From Hymenolepis diminuta (Eukaryota; Platyhelminthes; Cestoda; Cyclophyllidea; Hymenolepididae), in the NCBI GenBank assembly GCA_900708905.1, contig CAADRB010000003.1, positions 1,095,258 through 1,159,257 on the forward strand: a DNA stretch of 64,000 bases. Direction: 5' to 3'. How positions within the stretch are numbered: the first letter of the stretch is position 1; each line of letters begins with the position of its first letter. Below, piece after piece: positions 50,801-61,000 of this stretch. Position numbers and translations under genes: made by a program. The notes below the pieces were generated by a model, which saw nothing but the letters and a program-made list of their open reading frames with translations, ran no database searches and was not told where the DNA came from.

Positions 50801-53587
50801 CACAATCTTGAGGATTTAATTGAGTAAAAGTAGCGAAAAGTATTCAAAAGCTTAAGAACTTTGAAATAATGACTGCATCAACACAAATGCAACACCTGAC
50901 TAGATTCAACTCAGATCCCAGAGAAAACAATACGGGCATTCGACTATGCAAAACAGCTCAATTACTGTCAAAACAGGAGCAAATTTCGTTGAATTATAAT
51001 TGAGGTTATATTCTTGTTGGCAATTAGTTTCTTGTTAGACAATGTGGAAAAACAAGAAAAGATCAAAAAGTCATTCTTTGATGAAACATAAAGTCTCTTA
51101 TAGGTCTTTAAACCTCAGGATTCTAAAGGCTCTAAAATGGTACAAAATACTAATTGACACTGCTTGATAACTTCTGATAGTAGAAATTTATTCCAAAGCA
51201 TCCGGATATAATCACTTGAACCGTAAAAAGCTTTTAACAGAAGATAAAGGTGAAATTCTGTTATAACTTCGGCAGATTATGTGATGACATCATACAAGGA
51301 TTTCCACTTCCTCAGACCAGTGAAGCAGACGTTGAATACTAAAGTGCGAAAAACTTAAGTAATTCAAAACAGCCAGTGTTGACTAGCTATCTGCAAGTTA
51401 TTTAGACCTGGACATCAAAACGGGCTTCTCGGTTCTCAAATAAATCAACCCTGAACATAGCAAACACAGCTTACCATGTAGAAATCTAAGCATCAGATTC
51501 TGTTGTAAGCTTAGAAAGTCCCGAAATGCGGCAATTCAATCTCATGAGAAAAGCAAATAGGCTAGTGAAATCAGAAAGGAGACAAAATAAAGCTTCATCG
51601 ACACCAAAACCTACTGTTCTTTGCCATTAAATCTCCCTTTCGCCTTCCATTTGAACTGCCTTAGTTTTGCCTGTGTTTAAATGCTTCCAAAGATTAAAAT
51701 TGCTTTGATTTTAATTAAAAAATTCAATCAAAAACTCCATATTCCACTTTCCTCTTTATTCCCGAGAAAATTTATTTGAGATTAATCTCGCTATTTACGT
51801 GTGTATAATATGTTTTCATTCAAATTTAGTTGAAATTGGAAGACTGGAAATTAAATGTGAATATCGCAAAAATATTAAAGAGCACAATATTTGATCGACA
51901 AATCATTAATATATTTTAGCCGTTAAATTCGATTTTCTTGCGAAAAATCAATGCTTCGTCCCATTTTTTTTCATTTCAAATCCATTTATGTATAAATTTT
52001 TAGAATCACTAAAAGTGTTTAAGCACTTCCAATTTTGCCATGTTCGGGATCCAAAGGAAATTCACTTAATATTCAGCCCTGCTACAGCCCACTAAATTAG
52101 GATTTATTTCCAGACATTAAGACCGCAAATTCGTGAGCATTCCCAGGAAACGCCCTAAACTCAGTGTTGGAAAAACCTGCACGAAGCCACACTAAAATGT
52201 TTGTACATAAATTATTAATCATTGGAAGACTGGACGAATTTGACAGGACTTCATCTGAGAATTCAGAATTCGAGAAAAGTTTGCGCTTTACTGGAAAAAT
52301 GAAAAAATAAAATTCTACAAGTATGGCAGTTTAAAGTTAACGCACGATGGATGAAATATAGATTTAAGTAAATGGAGACAAAGTGAGTGACTTACATAAA
52401 GTTAAACATCTAGGGTCTTGAAAGATAAAGAATATGGTAGGGCTTGGAAATAATCTTTCGAAGAAGAGGTACCAGGATGAAATCAGAATAAAAACCAGAA
52501 AAATCCCTTGATTTCATGACTGGTATCATCATATCGATTTCGTATCTTTTTGTTGTCGAAGAATGGTAACACTTCAACAAACACTTCTTTAAGATCAAAA
52601 GCCGCTAAGCAGGGCTAGTTAACGGCCAAATTAGCAAATTCAAGGGAAAAACACGAACGACTTACTCTTAACTATTAGGATTAACATAATCAAACGACAC
52701 AACGCAATCAAAACGGGAATAACACGTCTCGCTACTACTAAAACTGAAGGTTTAATTTGATTAAACTCAATTTAACGTTTTATTATGCAAAATTCACTCA
52801 TTGCACGATAAGAGTTCACAGTCTATAATGATCACATTGTTATTATTTGTCCGTTTTATGCTACCGCGTTCTTTATTAAAGTATTACATTTTAAAAAAAG
52901 ACAGAAAACGAGATATACAAATTATTCAACCTTACTACCTAAAACAGGTTGCGACATTTCCCTCAATCGTTGAGAAATCTCTGGATTCGAGTGACCACAA
53001 AATGTTGGTTCGCTGATTTCCTCGTCCTCAATTCCCCTTTTACGCCTTACCAACGTCTCATCCTCCTTAGTTCCATTAGCGCGATAGATCACAGAATGAA
53101 AAGTGGGATTGGGTAGATAATTTCCAGCAGGTTCAACAAAATATACATCCACAATAGTTAGCGGACTCTCCACAAAGAGACCAAGACTGTTAGCATTGAA
53201 AGCAATTGTGCCTCGAAAAATGCCACTCAGGACGCTGCCATAGACGAGGCTTTTAGGATGGGATTTGATGTATCCTCTAACGGGATAGGCATGGTTGTCA
53301 TCACTACTAAGTGGGATTTTCTGTCCACCAACAGAAATTGTTGCAGTAGGAGAAATAACTCCCTCGTCACGAAATAGAGCAAGAGAAAAGTTTTGACCAA
53401 AGGCAATGAAAGAGAAAGAGATTGGGTTTTGATCTAGGGAGCGCTTAAAGCGAGAAGATGGAGGCGGTGGTTTGAGAGTGGGATAATCTAATGCCTCATA
53501 TTCACCAATTGGGAAGATGTGATGTCCCTCAGAAAAAGCGAGGGATGATATGGCGATGAGGAGACATAACGTTTCCTGTACATTCAT
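8784..53587 (-). CDS. ADAM10: ADAM10/Kuzbanian-type disintegrin metalloprotease, eleven coding exons over 45 kb
   Basis: The family is a membrane-bound zinc protease that sheds ectodomains of Notch, its ligands and other receptors at the cell surface. Exons (minus strand, in order) are 53587-52939, 48313-48009, 38994-38488, 33992-33759, 33299-33114, 33042-32875, 29003-28824, 20774-20550, 17655-17180, 9684-9364 and 8829-8784. All splice sites are GT-AG and all phases agree, giving 1098 residues. Order of parts: signal peptide (about 1-20), prodomain with FCGH cysteine switch (to about 245), catalytic domain with zinc ligands His499, His503 and His509 and Met-turn YIMFA, disintegrin (about 566-683), cysteine-rich part (684-818), membrane span (about 819-842), proline-rich tail (843-1098). 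Human ADAM10 is 748 residues; the excess is an insert in the catalytic domain and the long tail. Non-coding 5' exons cannot be excluded. Confidence 0.95.
8830..9363. other. ADAM10 intron 10
   Basis: A 534 bp intron. An 81-codon open frame on the plus strand (9067-9312) shows no family resemblance and is treated as chance. Confidence 0.7.
9364..9684 (-). CDS. ADAM10: ADAM10 exon 10 (cytoplasmic tail)
   Basis: Acceptor TTTAAAG, donor CACAG|GTATTA. It encodes about 107 residues of tail rich in Pro, Gln, Ser and His, with a run of histidines (HHHQHQ) and, near the end, PPPAY, a PPxY motif that family knowledge links to WW-domain partners such as Nedd4-type ligases. The exon lies between the arms of the large inverted repeat. 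Confidence 0.85.
9887..11375. repeat. right arm of large inverted repeat
   Basis: Mirror copy of 1-1489 as far as compared, lying within ADAM10 intron 9. The inner boundary is sharp at 9887. No target-site duplication, transposase or terminal motif was recognised at the inner ends, so a transposon origin is not supported. The outer end cannot be judged because the partner arm leaves the window. Confidence 0.93.
13502..13676 (-). repeat. SINE-like element, copy 1
   Basis: Minus-strand head GGTGGAGCAGTGGTTAATAT resembles a tRNA A box. The body shares a GGTTAAGT-GCTAATA...GAGTTCC segment and a terminal AATGCTTTCC with the copies near 21500 and 39046. The family assignment rests on alignment by eye. 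Confidence 0.55.
15785..15850 (-). repeat. dispersed repeat B, copy 1
   Basis: On the minus strand it contains GTCCACTCTGCGTGC followed by GGTTC and GCAAGATTG, matching plus-strand 61178-61240 with scattered differences. The nature of the repeat is unknown. Confidence 0.5.
17180..17655 (-). CDS. ADAM10: ADAM10 exon 9 (membrane span and start of tail)
   Basis: It begins with [12 protein letters not shown], almost the same as the membrane helix entry of human ADAM10, then [10 protein letters not shown] at the inner face. A long Pro/Ser/Gln-rich tail follows, with a basic patch (RLKRRR) and a Gly-Arg-rich stretch. Donor TCAAA|GTAAGT; phase 2 joins exon 10. Confidence 0.93.
17829..18062 (+). repeat. 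dispersed repeat A, copy 1
   Basis: Shares long near-identical blocks with 29924-30203, such as CAATCTTAGATGTTAGC, AGAGAAGTCCAAT and CCCAATTGTCTTGAAAAGTA. It lacks a stretch of about 45 bp that copy 2 has. Same orientation, 12 kb apart, in different introns of the same gene. No coding sequence is recognisable. Confidence 0.8.
18180..19260 (+). mobile_element. decayed Ty3/Gypsy LTR retrotransposon fragment
   Basis: The protease remnant (18364-18700) is followed, in shifting frames, by a stretch near 18915-18990 that resembles the start of an integrase core ([10 protein letters not shown] against the usual H-x-D-F-A-G-P). The reverse transcriptase between the two is almost entirely deleted. 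No LTRs were found. The outer limits are approximate. Confidence 0.5.
18364..18700 (+). pseudogene. Ty3/Gypsy-type retropepsin remnant
   Basis: One reading frame from 18364 reads as a retrotransposon aspartic protease. The active-site motif is [11 protein letters not shown], where family members have an Asp in place of the Tyr, and the domain end is [16 protein letters not shown]. One in-frame TGA interrupts it and the catalytic Asp is gone, so it is inactive. Confidence 0.75.
20550..20774 (-). CDS. ADAM10: ADAM10 exon 8 (end of cysteine-rich region)
   Basis: Contains [19 protein letters not shown] and [15 protein letters not shown], closely matching the membrane-proximal region of ADAM10 proteins. 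Acceptor GGTAG, donor ACG|GTGAGT, phase 0 on both sides, 75 codons. Confidence 0.95.
21500..21662 (-). repeat. SINE-like element, copy 2
   Basis: Minus-strand head CCGTGGTTAGCGTGCCCAT is tRNA-like. The body has GGGTTAAGTTTGGCTAATAA and GATTCGAGTTCCTCG, and the end reads AAATGCTTTCC, as in copies 1 and 3. Confidence 0.6.
25738..25809. repeat. imperfect palindrome (hairpin)
   Basis: TTCACTCTCT pairs with AGAGAGTGAA at the ends, and AATTCCTC pairs with GAGGAATT in the middle, around a T-rich loop. It could be a small non-autonomous element or a folded RNA; neither is shown. Confidence 0.5.
27549..28813 (-). mobile_element. mariner transposon, inactive copy
   Basis: 1265 bp flanked by TA on both sides (27547-27548, 28814-28815). 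The terminal inverted repeats begin (G/A)CACATGGGCTGAAAAGTC and stay similar for about 25 bp. The internal minus-strand gene is a D,D34D-type mariner transposase remnant. Size and structure match a full-length mariner. Confidence 0.93.
27690..28634 (-). pseudogene. mariner transposase pseudogene
   Basis: Starts at [10 protein letters not shown] and keeps recognisable helix-turn-helix and catalytic regions over several frames. An in-frame stop follows GKNTV, further stops and frame changes occur near 28440 and 28260, and another frame change near 27885. The first catalytic Asp is Asn (NETWIHHF); the second region (FIDYLEKG), the HQDNAPCHK motif and the third Asp ([12 protein letters not shown]) remain. 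It cannot give a working enzyme. Confidence 0.9.
28824..29003 (-). CDS. ADAM10: ADAM10 exon 7 (cysteine-rich region)
   Basis: Reads [18 protein letters not shown] onward with the cysteine spacing of the ADAM10 cysteine-rich part. Acceptor TTGTAG, donor ACT|GTAAGT, 60 codons, phase 0. A mariner insertion starts just beyond its donor. Confidence 0.94.
29004..32874. other. ADAM10 intron 6
   Basis: A 3.9 kb AT-rich intron holding repeat A copy 2 (29924-30203). Nothing else was recognised. Confidence 0.7.
29924..30203 (+). repeat. dispersed repeat A, copy 2
   Basis: The fuller of the two copies (see 17829-18062). An 88-codon open frame runs through it but is not shared by the other copy, so it is not regarded as a gene. 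Confidence 0.8.
32875..33042 (-). CDS. ADAM10: ADAM10 exon 6 (end of disintegrin domain)
   Basis: [15 protein letters not shown] and [20 protein letters not shown] give the disintegrin cysteine pattern. Acceptor CCCTATAG, donor ATG|GTAAGT, 56 codons, phase 0. Confidence 0.95.
33114..33299 (-). CDS. ADAM10: ADAM10 exon 5 (start of disintegrin domain)
   Basis: Contains [16 protein letters not shown] and [10 protein letters not shown], matching the start of the ADAM10 disintegrin domain. It ends with a short extra loop (ANAGNTTVK) with an N-glycosylation sequon. The intron to exon 6 is only 71 bp. 62 codons, phase 0. Confidence 0.95.
33300..33758. other. ADAM10 intron 4
   Basis: A 459 bp intron with no feature of note. 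Confidence 0.75.
33759..33992 (-). CDS. ADAM10: ADAM10 exon 4 (zinc-binding catalytic core)
   Basis: Carries [16 protein letters not shown], the reprolysin zinc site with the catalytic Glu after the first His, and [10 protein letters not shown] with the Met-turn methionine. Acceptor AATCAG, donor AAG|GTTAGT, 78 codons, phase 0. All catalytic residues are present, so the protease should be active. Confidence 0.97.
34784..34845 (+). repeat. possible SINE-like element, copy 5 (head only)
   Basis: GGTACAGTGGTAAAGGTAC resembles an A box, and GAGGTCACGAGTATGGC about 20 bp later a B box. The body known from copies 1-3 is not clear here. Confidence 0.35.
36925..36939. other. assembly gap (15 N)
   Basis: A run of N directly after TTGGGGGGAGGGGG. 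True size unknown. It lies in ADAM10 intron 3. Confidence 0.98.
38488..38994 (-). CDS. ADAM10: ADAM10 exon 3 (catalytic domain with insert)
   Basis: Reads from [10 protein letters not shown] to [31 protein letters not shown] and [10 protein letters not shown] match human ADAM10 closely. Between INITEED and the NPF region it has about 60 residues rich in Ser, Pro and Leu that human ADAM10 lacks. 169 codons, phase 0; acceptor TTCCTCAG, donor AGA|GTGAGT. Confidence 0.95.
39046..39243 (-). repeat. SINE-like element, copy 3
   Basis: Minus strand: GTCGGTGGTGCGATTGTGAG head, AGGTCACGATTTCAATGC (B-box-like), then body segments AGTTAAGTCTAGCTGATAAA and GAATTGGAGTTTCTCCC, ending TGTAAAATGCTTTCC. It is the best-preserved copy and starts only 52 bp upstream of exon 3. 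Confidence 0.6.
41074..42166 (+). mobile_element. Tc1/mariner-superfamily element, shortened copy 1
   Basis: TA-flanked terminal inverted repeats begin CAGGGTGCG(T/A)AAGG(T/C)AT at both ends (41074 and 42166). 1093 bp in between. It carries a broken transposase gene on the plus strand and has lost part of its middle. A related truncated copy lies at 62284-63144. Confidence 0.88.
41222..41962 (+). pseudogene. transposase pseudogene of the Tc1/mariner-type element
   Basis: The first part (41222-41512) keeps a helix-turn-helix like stretch ([19 protein letters not shown]). After a frame change, [29 protein letters not shown] and [12 protein letters not shown] mark the second and third catalytic regions. 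The segment that should carry the first catalytic Asp is missing. Subfamily not resolved. Confidence 0.8.
43770..43990 (+). repeat. dispersed repeat C, copy 1
   Basis: Matches 49050-49240 in the same orientation with blocks such as TTTCTAA-CTGCA-ACTCAGAC-CAG-AA-AGA and TTCTATTAA. Divergent and not coding. Confidence 0.55.
47798..47813. other. assembly gap (16 N)
   Basis: A run of N directly after TACTGGGGGG and before GGGATCA. It lies in ADAM10 intron 2, about 200 bp from exon 2. Confidence 0.98.
48009..48313 (-). CDS. ADAM10: ADAM10 exon 2 (prodomain end and start of catalytic domain)
   Basis: [16 protein letters not shown] and [17 protein letters not shown] match the start of the mature ADAM10 protease. 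The exon begins with a polar linker rich in Ser and Gly. Acceptor GTTTAG at 48314, donor TCT|GTAAGT. Joins exon 1 in phase 1 and exon 3 in phase 0. Confidence 0.93.
48314..52938. other. ADAM10 intron 1
   Basis: A 4.6 kb AT-rich intron with repeat C copy 2 (49050-49240). No other feature recognised. Confidence 0.7.
49050..49240 (+). repeat. dispersed repeat C, copy 2
   Basis: Partner of 43770-43990. The alignment by eye covers about 90 bp well and the rest weakly. Confidence 0.55.
52939..53587 (-). CDS. ADAM10: ADAM10 exon 1 (signal peptide and prodomain)
   Basis: ATG at 53587, then a hydrophobic signal peptide ([14 protein letters not shown]). The prodomain includes [15 protein letters not shown], a basic VRRKRG site at about residues 180-185 and a TFCGHSN segment that looks like the cysteine switch of ADAM10. 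216 codons plus one base; donor TTTTAG|GTAGTA. Confidence 0.93.
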
Positions 53588-54879
53588 GATGAAAATTTAC
53601 ATATTCATGGTTTCTAGGTGCACAAGTTCAGGAACTACTAAATTAAAGGCAAATAAATAAATTTATATTCGTAATATTGGCAAGATTGAAATAAACAGAT
53701 AAAAATAGACAAAAAAGTAAGAATTACTAGCAAAAAATAAATGTAAACTTTATTAAAGTAAAAGAATGTGTGAAATAAAAATATCAAATTCTAAATGGCT
53801 TAAAATGGTAACAGAACCTAACCGATACTATGACTGGCGAAATCCATGAAATCAAGGAACGCGCAAGCGTTAAAAAGGGCATCTCATTATGTGGGGTTTT
53901 GTTTTAAATGGCAACAATAATTCAATAATATTGGGAATATTTAGGCATTTTAAAATATATTTAGGGTACGTAATATTGGTGTATAGGCTTTGATTTTTAT
54001 ATAATTAAGGTAAAGCTGAAATTATAACTGTCCTTGATAACTCGACGAAAAAGTTCAATTCCCATCCCATAGGATGAATGATAAAAATTACTTCTAAAGA
54101 GCTTTTCGTGGCTATTTTTCATTTATTTAAAATTGGCATAAGACCTCTTATTCATTCATTTATCAGATTCTTTTATATTAATTCCGAAAATTCAAATCTC
54201 CGCCTCCTACCAAATATTAAATTTTAGCAGAAATGAAAAATATACCAATTTTACATCAATGAGTAAATTTTCACAACATGAGAAGTATTTCTGAAAGGAA
54301 ATTTGGTTTATCAATATAATGCCTATGCATATCAACGATTGGTTACAAATGTATGATATCCCATCACAATTTAAAGAGGTAACAATGGGTGTTTAATGAT
54401 CAAATTTTTAGAATTTTGCCCTTGCGATTTTTAGCTAAGAAGTAGAAGAATGTCAAGCGAGGAAAGAAGCAATATTCTTAACTTTCCTATTATTGCAGTC
54501 ATATGTGGTAGTTTGATTCAAAAATGTTTGCATCCGTAAGTCTAATGATTAAAAAATGAAATTATCTAGTTTGAAAAATTTAGAAATAAATTTTTGCAAC
54601 GTTTTCCGGAATGATTCAACCAATCTAGCCAAAACTTACCTTAGTTCACTTCATCACTTATGATAATACGTTTAGATGGTCAAATTTTTAAGGTAATTGA
54701 CGTTCAGGAAAATAGTGTGCAATATAAAGAGACAAAATATTGGTATGCAGCACAAAATAATTATCCAATTATTTTACAGAATAATATTTTTCATTTGAAT
54801 TCCCTCTATTCAAATTAACATTTCTGATCATCATATTACTGTGCAATGTATAACAGTAAGTGAAACGCCAATGGTATTA

Positions 54880-55000
54880 TTGTGCGTCGGTGGCAGGGTA
54901 GTCGACCTACACAACAGCCAGGTTAGTGGTCACGAGGTCGATGCTCATCGGTACATACCCAGTAGTGTGGGTAATTAATTACCCAAGTTAAATCAGGTTG
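54880..55000 (+). repeat. SINE-like element, copy 4
   Basis: TGCGTCGGTGGCAGGGTAG (head) and GGTCACGAGGTCGATGC (B-box-like), then ATACCCAGTAG and CCCAAGTTAAATCAGG, follow the order seen in copy 3. The far end is unclear. Confidence 0.5.
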
Positions 55001-58000
55001 TGGAATATATATTTCTTTTAGCAGCGGCTCCTGAATGGTCGTCCCTCTATCTAAGTCAATTACTGCCAACTCTTCAAATGGACTTAATAATGTTCATAAA
55101 GATGATCCAAAACATTTTTATATAAGAACTTTGTTGAAGGATTTTTAAGTAACATTTTTGAATAAATAATGTTAGATAGCATTAATATGAAAACCACTGC
55201 ATGCTGAATAATCCGATTTTAGATGTTTGTCTTATTTCCTAATTCTCTAGATTTTCAGTATTTAAGAAAAGTCAAATTCTTAGCTTCTTAGTTAAAATAA
55301 TATGCCATGAATACTAAGTAGAAATGAGCGTTTCTTACAATGGTCATATCTTTCCAAAAATAAAAATATTTTCCATAAGGTTAAGTGAATTCTCAACACC
55401 AATATTTAAAATGTGGATTTCTTTAATCATCTATTCAACACTTTCTTCTACTGAGGACCCATAAGTAGGAAATATAGTATCACAAACATTTCTAATATTA
55501 TAGAGTTTCCCTGACTCTGGTACTTCATTTGGAATAACACTCACTTCTGACGTATATGATTCTGCAAAAGATAGACAGTTTTCTCAGAGAGGGAATGAAA
55601 TCTTTACATCCATATGGAAATAATAATGTGAACAATCGCCAGAAATTCCTCGACTTTTGGGACATGTTTAGGGATGACATGTTCTCATATGGGCAAACAT
55701 TCTTAAATAATGCAGTACTCCTAAAGAGTGAGAGAGAACGTGTGAATTGGGGAGTTTCTTTCTTTTCTCGGAATCGTTTTTCGTTGGATAGTGCCAAAAA
55801 TCTCGACCGTGGATAATTTTCAGAGGGAATGAATATTCAATAGAGCATTTGATGAAAGAGGACAATGAAGTGTAGGACCGCACAGGCACCTTAATTTTGT
55901 CTGCTGGACACCAGTTCATACTATAGGACCTTGAGTAGTATTCTATAGCAGATAATAAATAATTCATATACCATAGTGATCGATCTAGTTATTTACGTCT
56001 AATAATTAACGGACTAACCACAAATTAATTAATTAACTTAAATCACTGCCAAAATTTTCTAGCATTGTAATTTATCAGCCCACTTTTTAATAAGGAAAGA
56101 ATGAGAACTCTCAGATGCGAAATAGGTACTTTACGTGCTCTATGCAAATATATTATAAATTACCTAAGATTGTGGGTTTTCATGCATAAATTTGTCTCTC
56201 CCACAAATGTTCGCATATAGCAAGAAATAGCAGGCGTATGCGAATTTTTCAAATCATATTTATGAGTACTTAAAAGGAAAAAAAAGGAAAAAAAGGAAAA
56301 AAATTATATATTAATTGACTGAAATTTGAATTAACATATTAGAGGAGTTTAATGGAAAAATTCCCCGAAATGCTCACGATAGATTTTATTTACAGTAATT
56401 ACTCAAAATGTTATGCGGATTTTACTTATACCTGAGAAATTCTAAAAATCGTAAGTTCTGGTTTTAGGTTTAAAATTACACAGTCAGATAGAGCCAGACA
56501 ATGCTAATTTTACAAATGTTCGCCAGCTGGAATGTCTGTTTTAATAGGATATATAGTAAATCCTACTGCTATTTTACTAATACGTATTATAGAGGACTGG
56601 TGAAAATGGAATTTCAGTCCAAGGATAAAATACGAAAAATTAACAGACATTAATCTTGAGATGATTTACTTATAAAAATGCATACGAAAATGCCTCTCAA
56701 GTGCAAATCAATTTAATTATTATAATCATTCAGAATCCCACTATGAAGTGCAATCCCATTACCCTGATATGTTATGTAGGTGGCAGATCTCCGATTAATT
56801 CTAAGTTCATTCCTAATATCTCTCTTTTCACTCTAATAAGCAGTTTGGATGATCTCAAATATGGAACTGAATACAATGGGCTGAAGTATCAAATATGGCA
56901 AATTAAATTGAAAAAGTGAAAAACACCATTGTGGCCGTCTACATTTATTATCATACAGTTAGAAAGGATGAACTTAAAATAAAGAATTTCAAATGTTAAT
57001 CAATTCCACTAGTTAATAATGTCTGTTAGATTTGTGATCGAATCCCAATTTCCCAATTAGAGAATCCTCGGTAGGTTTTCTTGTCTTCTCTAGGCAATTG
57101 TTAGAAATCAGTTGTCTCCCAAGTAATGATGTTAATATTTATAATTTTCGTTACCACCCTGAAAAATAATAGAAAAGAAAATATCAAATTAGTAGGATAA
57201 ACCATCTAATCTAATTAGCTGGTACAAACTTCTTAACATCGTGGATATGGATTCACTCAAACAATCAGTGAACAAATATTGCAATTTGAACTTTGGAATA
57301 TTAAAAATGTTAGAATTAAATAGCACTTAAGAGGCACACAATGCATAATCTACTTCAAAAATCAGATGAAGTAGAACTCTTTTGACACGTGAAAATTATT
57401 TTCAAAATCTGCTCAAATTCTTCTCACTTCCCACTTGTTAGGCAGTTTTACTGTTCCCCGAGTTATAGCTAAAATTATGATTCTCTTTTTGTACGCAAAA
57501 TACGAATTTATAGAACTGAAATTAGAAAATATTTATTAATCTCCACATTAGTTGAGAATCTACCGAATAAACGGGAGTAGAACTCGAGTAATTAAATGTT
57601 ACTTGACTTAAATAAAATGAAAATATCTTCAATCAGTGAAATATTATTGAGATAGACTTAATTTTTGACAAAATCAGAGTTATCGCAGGACAAATTGAAA
57701 GCTAAAATAATTGGATTTAAGAAAACATTTGAGTGTAATTTCTCTAGCTAAGCAACTTTTGCCTCAGATACAATAATAAGGTGAGGTCAGTGAAACCCAT
57801 TACCTATTTATTTTCTCATTTATACCTATGCGTATCTATGGCAGCGATACTTTATCTTTTTATGTTTGATGTTAACAAGAATTCATATGCTGTATGATCT
57901 CCTGATGGCTAGGGTAAGGTGGATATTTTGAATTAACTTATTTTTAAACAAACATATACAAAATAAATAAATATGAATGATCTCATCAGATATATTATAT

Positions 58001-61000
58001 ACTCAAATCACTTTGTTGGGGTTTAGATGAATATGACTAGTTTAGTTCAATTCAATTCAATGAGTAAGGACTTAGGTGAAACCTAGATCAAACAAAGTCC
58101 GAAAAGTCTTAACCTCCTGGAAAACCATTTACTTTGAGGACGACACAAAACTGTGAGATTCAGTTAAAATCCATGTTCTGTAGGTAATAATTTACATCTG
58201 AATACGACGTTCAGTCCCACGCAGCATACTTTGATTACTTTAGAGCAGTAAATGCAACATCAAGTGTGGGTGTAAGGAAAATATAATTCCAGCTAACAGC
58301 CCTAAAGTACCCGCAAGAATAGCAGAAGAGAAGACACACTGAAAGATGCTAAAACCTTATATATAACGATATTCGGTTTCCTAGGAAAAATCATGCAATG
58401 TGCAAGGTCATTATTTGGTTCGTTTGAACAAATTTTATGATTAAACGCTAATTTTAATATAAAAGAGAAGAAAATATAAAATTAAATCTTAATATTATCA
58501 AGAAAACAATATTTAATAATTTGCATACTTCCATGCTCTCACTGGCACCCAATATCAGAACATTGATTTAGGTTTTTTGTTAGAAAACAATCGCTTCAAT
58601 GTGAATAAAATCAGCTCACAGCTTTTCAGGTTCACGTCAAGTAGGTGTGAGTTGGAAGTTTTCGACTATAGCGAAAGTTAAAGTGGTGTGGGTGTTTTAA
58701 TCTATAATATTAGAAAAAAATTTCACCTAAGTGCACTACAAAAATGAGTCGAATTTTTATATAAAATGTATGGCAGCAAAGATTATTCAAGAATTTTCCA
58801 TTTCGTTACGACGAAAAAATTTGGTTATAAGTCAGAGAATTCAAATTCCTTAGTTGATAAATATGGTTCGCTAAAAAAACCAATGGAAAAATTAGGCTCT
58901 TTAAAAAATTTTTTTTATTATATAGAATCTGCTCAGCTAATTGTTTAAGAAATAAAATACTTGGGTGACTTTTCAGTTCATTTTATATGATCGGAAATGT
59001 TGCATTTTAACCTCAAATCGATATGAGATTCATTCATTTTCCGAAAACTGGTCCTTTTTAAAGGTATGTACTAAATTAGAGAGATGTTCGAATCCCATTT
59101 TTCGTACATTTCGTGTACCTTTATTCAATATAGATTTTCCGACTACAGTTACTCTAGTTTTAGGAAACAGAGAGAATCGTACATTTTTGGTCGTAGGGGT
59201 ATACACTATTGATAATTGTAATCCATAAAACACGATGAAAGCCCACTGCCTAGCTAGACTGTACGGACGCAGTAGCCTGGGTACAGAGCGTAGACCAGTG
59301 TGGAAGCCGAACCTAGGAGGACTATGGGGCTATTGACAAGATCATGACATACTCATATTCGTGCCATTCGAGGGCGGTGGTGGATTACGGTCATGCAGAC
59401 AAGATGGCCGCTTCCTCCCATCCTATGCACTAATTATGTTTCTTTGCCCCTATTTCTTTCTTCCATTTGTCTTACAGACATTTTGGCCTTTCAACTAACT
59501 TGCATTATCAATATGACGCTTTCTAATGGAATCTTTGCATTTTCTTTGCTTTCCTGATTTGAGACTGTGACACATATATAATCACAAACTGTGAAAGTTC
59601 TGTTTCACATATTTTTTAAATTCTTACACTTTCTGAATATCTTCGTATCACTTCTATCCCACTTTCCTTCCTTTGCAAAACTGCAAAATACATTAATACA
59701 AGGTTGTTAAAATTATGTTAGCTTTTAGCATCCAGTCATCAGAAAAAAGTAGACTGAAACAGTAAGTCTAGCCATCAAAATTAGTTAACAGATCAACAGG
59801 TTCTGGATATCGTTAAGAGAAAATTTTTCAGGAATCCTGACATATAAAAGTGGGAATCTTAGAATATGAAGCAGTTAAGGTACACACTTTGACTTTATTC
59901 TCGGATTCTGCCCAATTCACTCCTCTTATCTTCTTATTCATGTTCACATGTGCTTCTTTGAAAAAATATTGAACATATATTTTTGCTCGTCTTGATGCAA
60001 TTCTAGGTAAGTATATGCCATTTCCATCATCTGATTACATTCACATTCCAAGAACTTAACTTTTCTCTAAATACCCTGATAATACATGTGATAAGAGGCT
60101 AAGAGAAATTTTATATTTACCTGTCAAACCAGGCTTACATTTCAGAATATAAACGTTTAAAATGGATCAAAATGTTCTTTACCTGAAGAAATTTAAAGCT
60201 AATTCGGTGAATAGAATCACAATTAGACGATTGGCTAAACGTATTCGTTACTGACGTCTTATTTTGTTTAACGTTACAGCACAAATTACAGCCAGTCGAA
60301 TGAAAGATAGAATAAACATTTTTGTGCTATGGATGACTATCACATCCTGTACACGCTGGCCTTTGTAGTATGTGACGCGAGTGATGACTGAGAATGAGGA
60401 GTCCTTTCAGTTACAAAAATATTGGTAATGTAAGAAAAAACTTGTATCAATATAAATCATACGGATTAGTTGAATTTGATACGGGCGATATATTAAATTC
60501 GATTTGGGGTCAACAAATGAGCAAAACAATGCACACTATAGAACCATCACTTCCACGTCATAACCATAGCGGACCACGAACTGACGAAGTCATTCATCGA
60601 ATAGTTCTTTGTCTGACAAATTACGTTCTACCGCATTCGGATATGGAAGTTCAGTGATTGATTAAATCTTCTTCGACCAATCACAATCAGGAAAAATCAA
60701 ATTCTGAGCGTGTAATTAGCTTCTAAATTTGGTCAATAAATGTCTGGTTACTAAACTGGTTTTGTTTGGTTAAATCTTCCCCATTTTCTCTACGGGATCT
60801 CAGCAACTGTAACGGTCTAACTACATTTAAAAACATTGATTAAAGCCAATACACTGAACCATGTTTTTTGATACCATTGCGGCAGCCAATTTGTCATCAA
60901 CTTCAAAGATTCAGGTACATATTAATAGAACCGCACACTGAGATATTAGCTAGACAGTACTCTGTTTCATCCTGTTGTAGGTGACGTGGCCTAACTGGAT

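Noticed and set aside
55525..55816. Overlapping frames of 86-90 codons on both strands
   Set aside because: Both strands open at once suggests base composition; neither reading resembles a family.
58965..59233. Overlapping plus and minus frames of 87 and 67 codons
   Set aside because: Same reason: no family match, no start or splice support.
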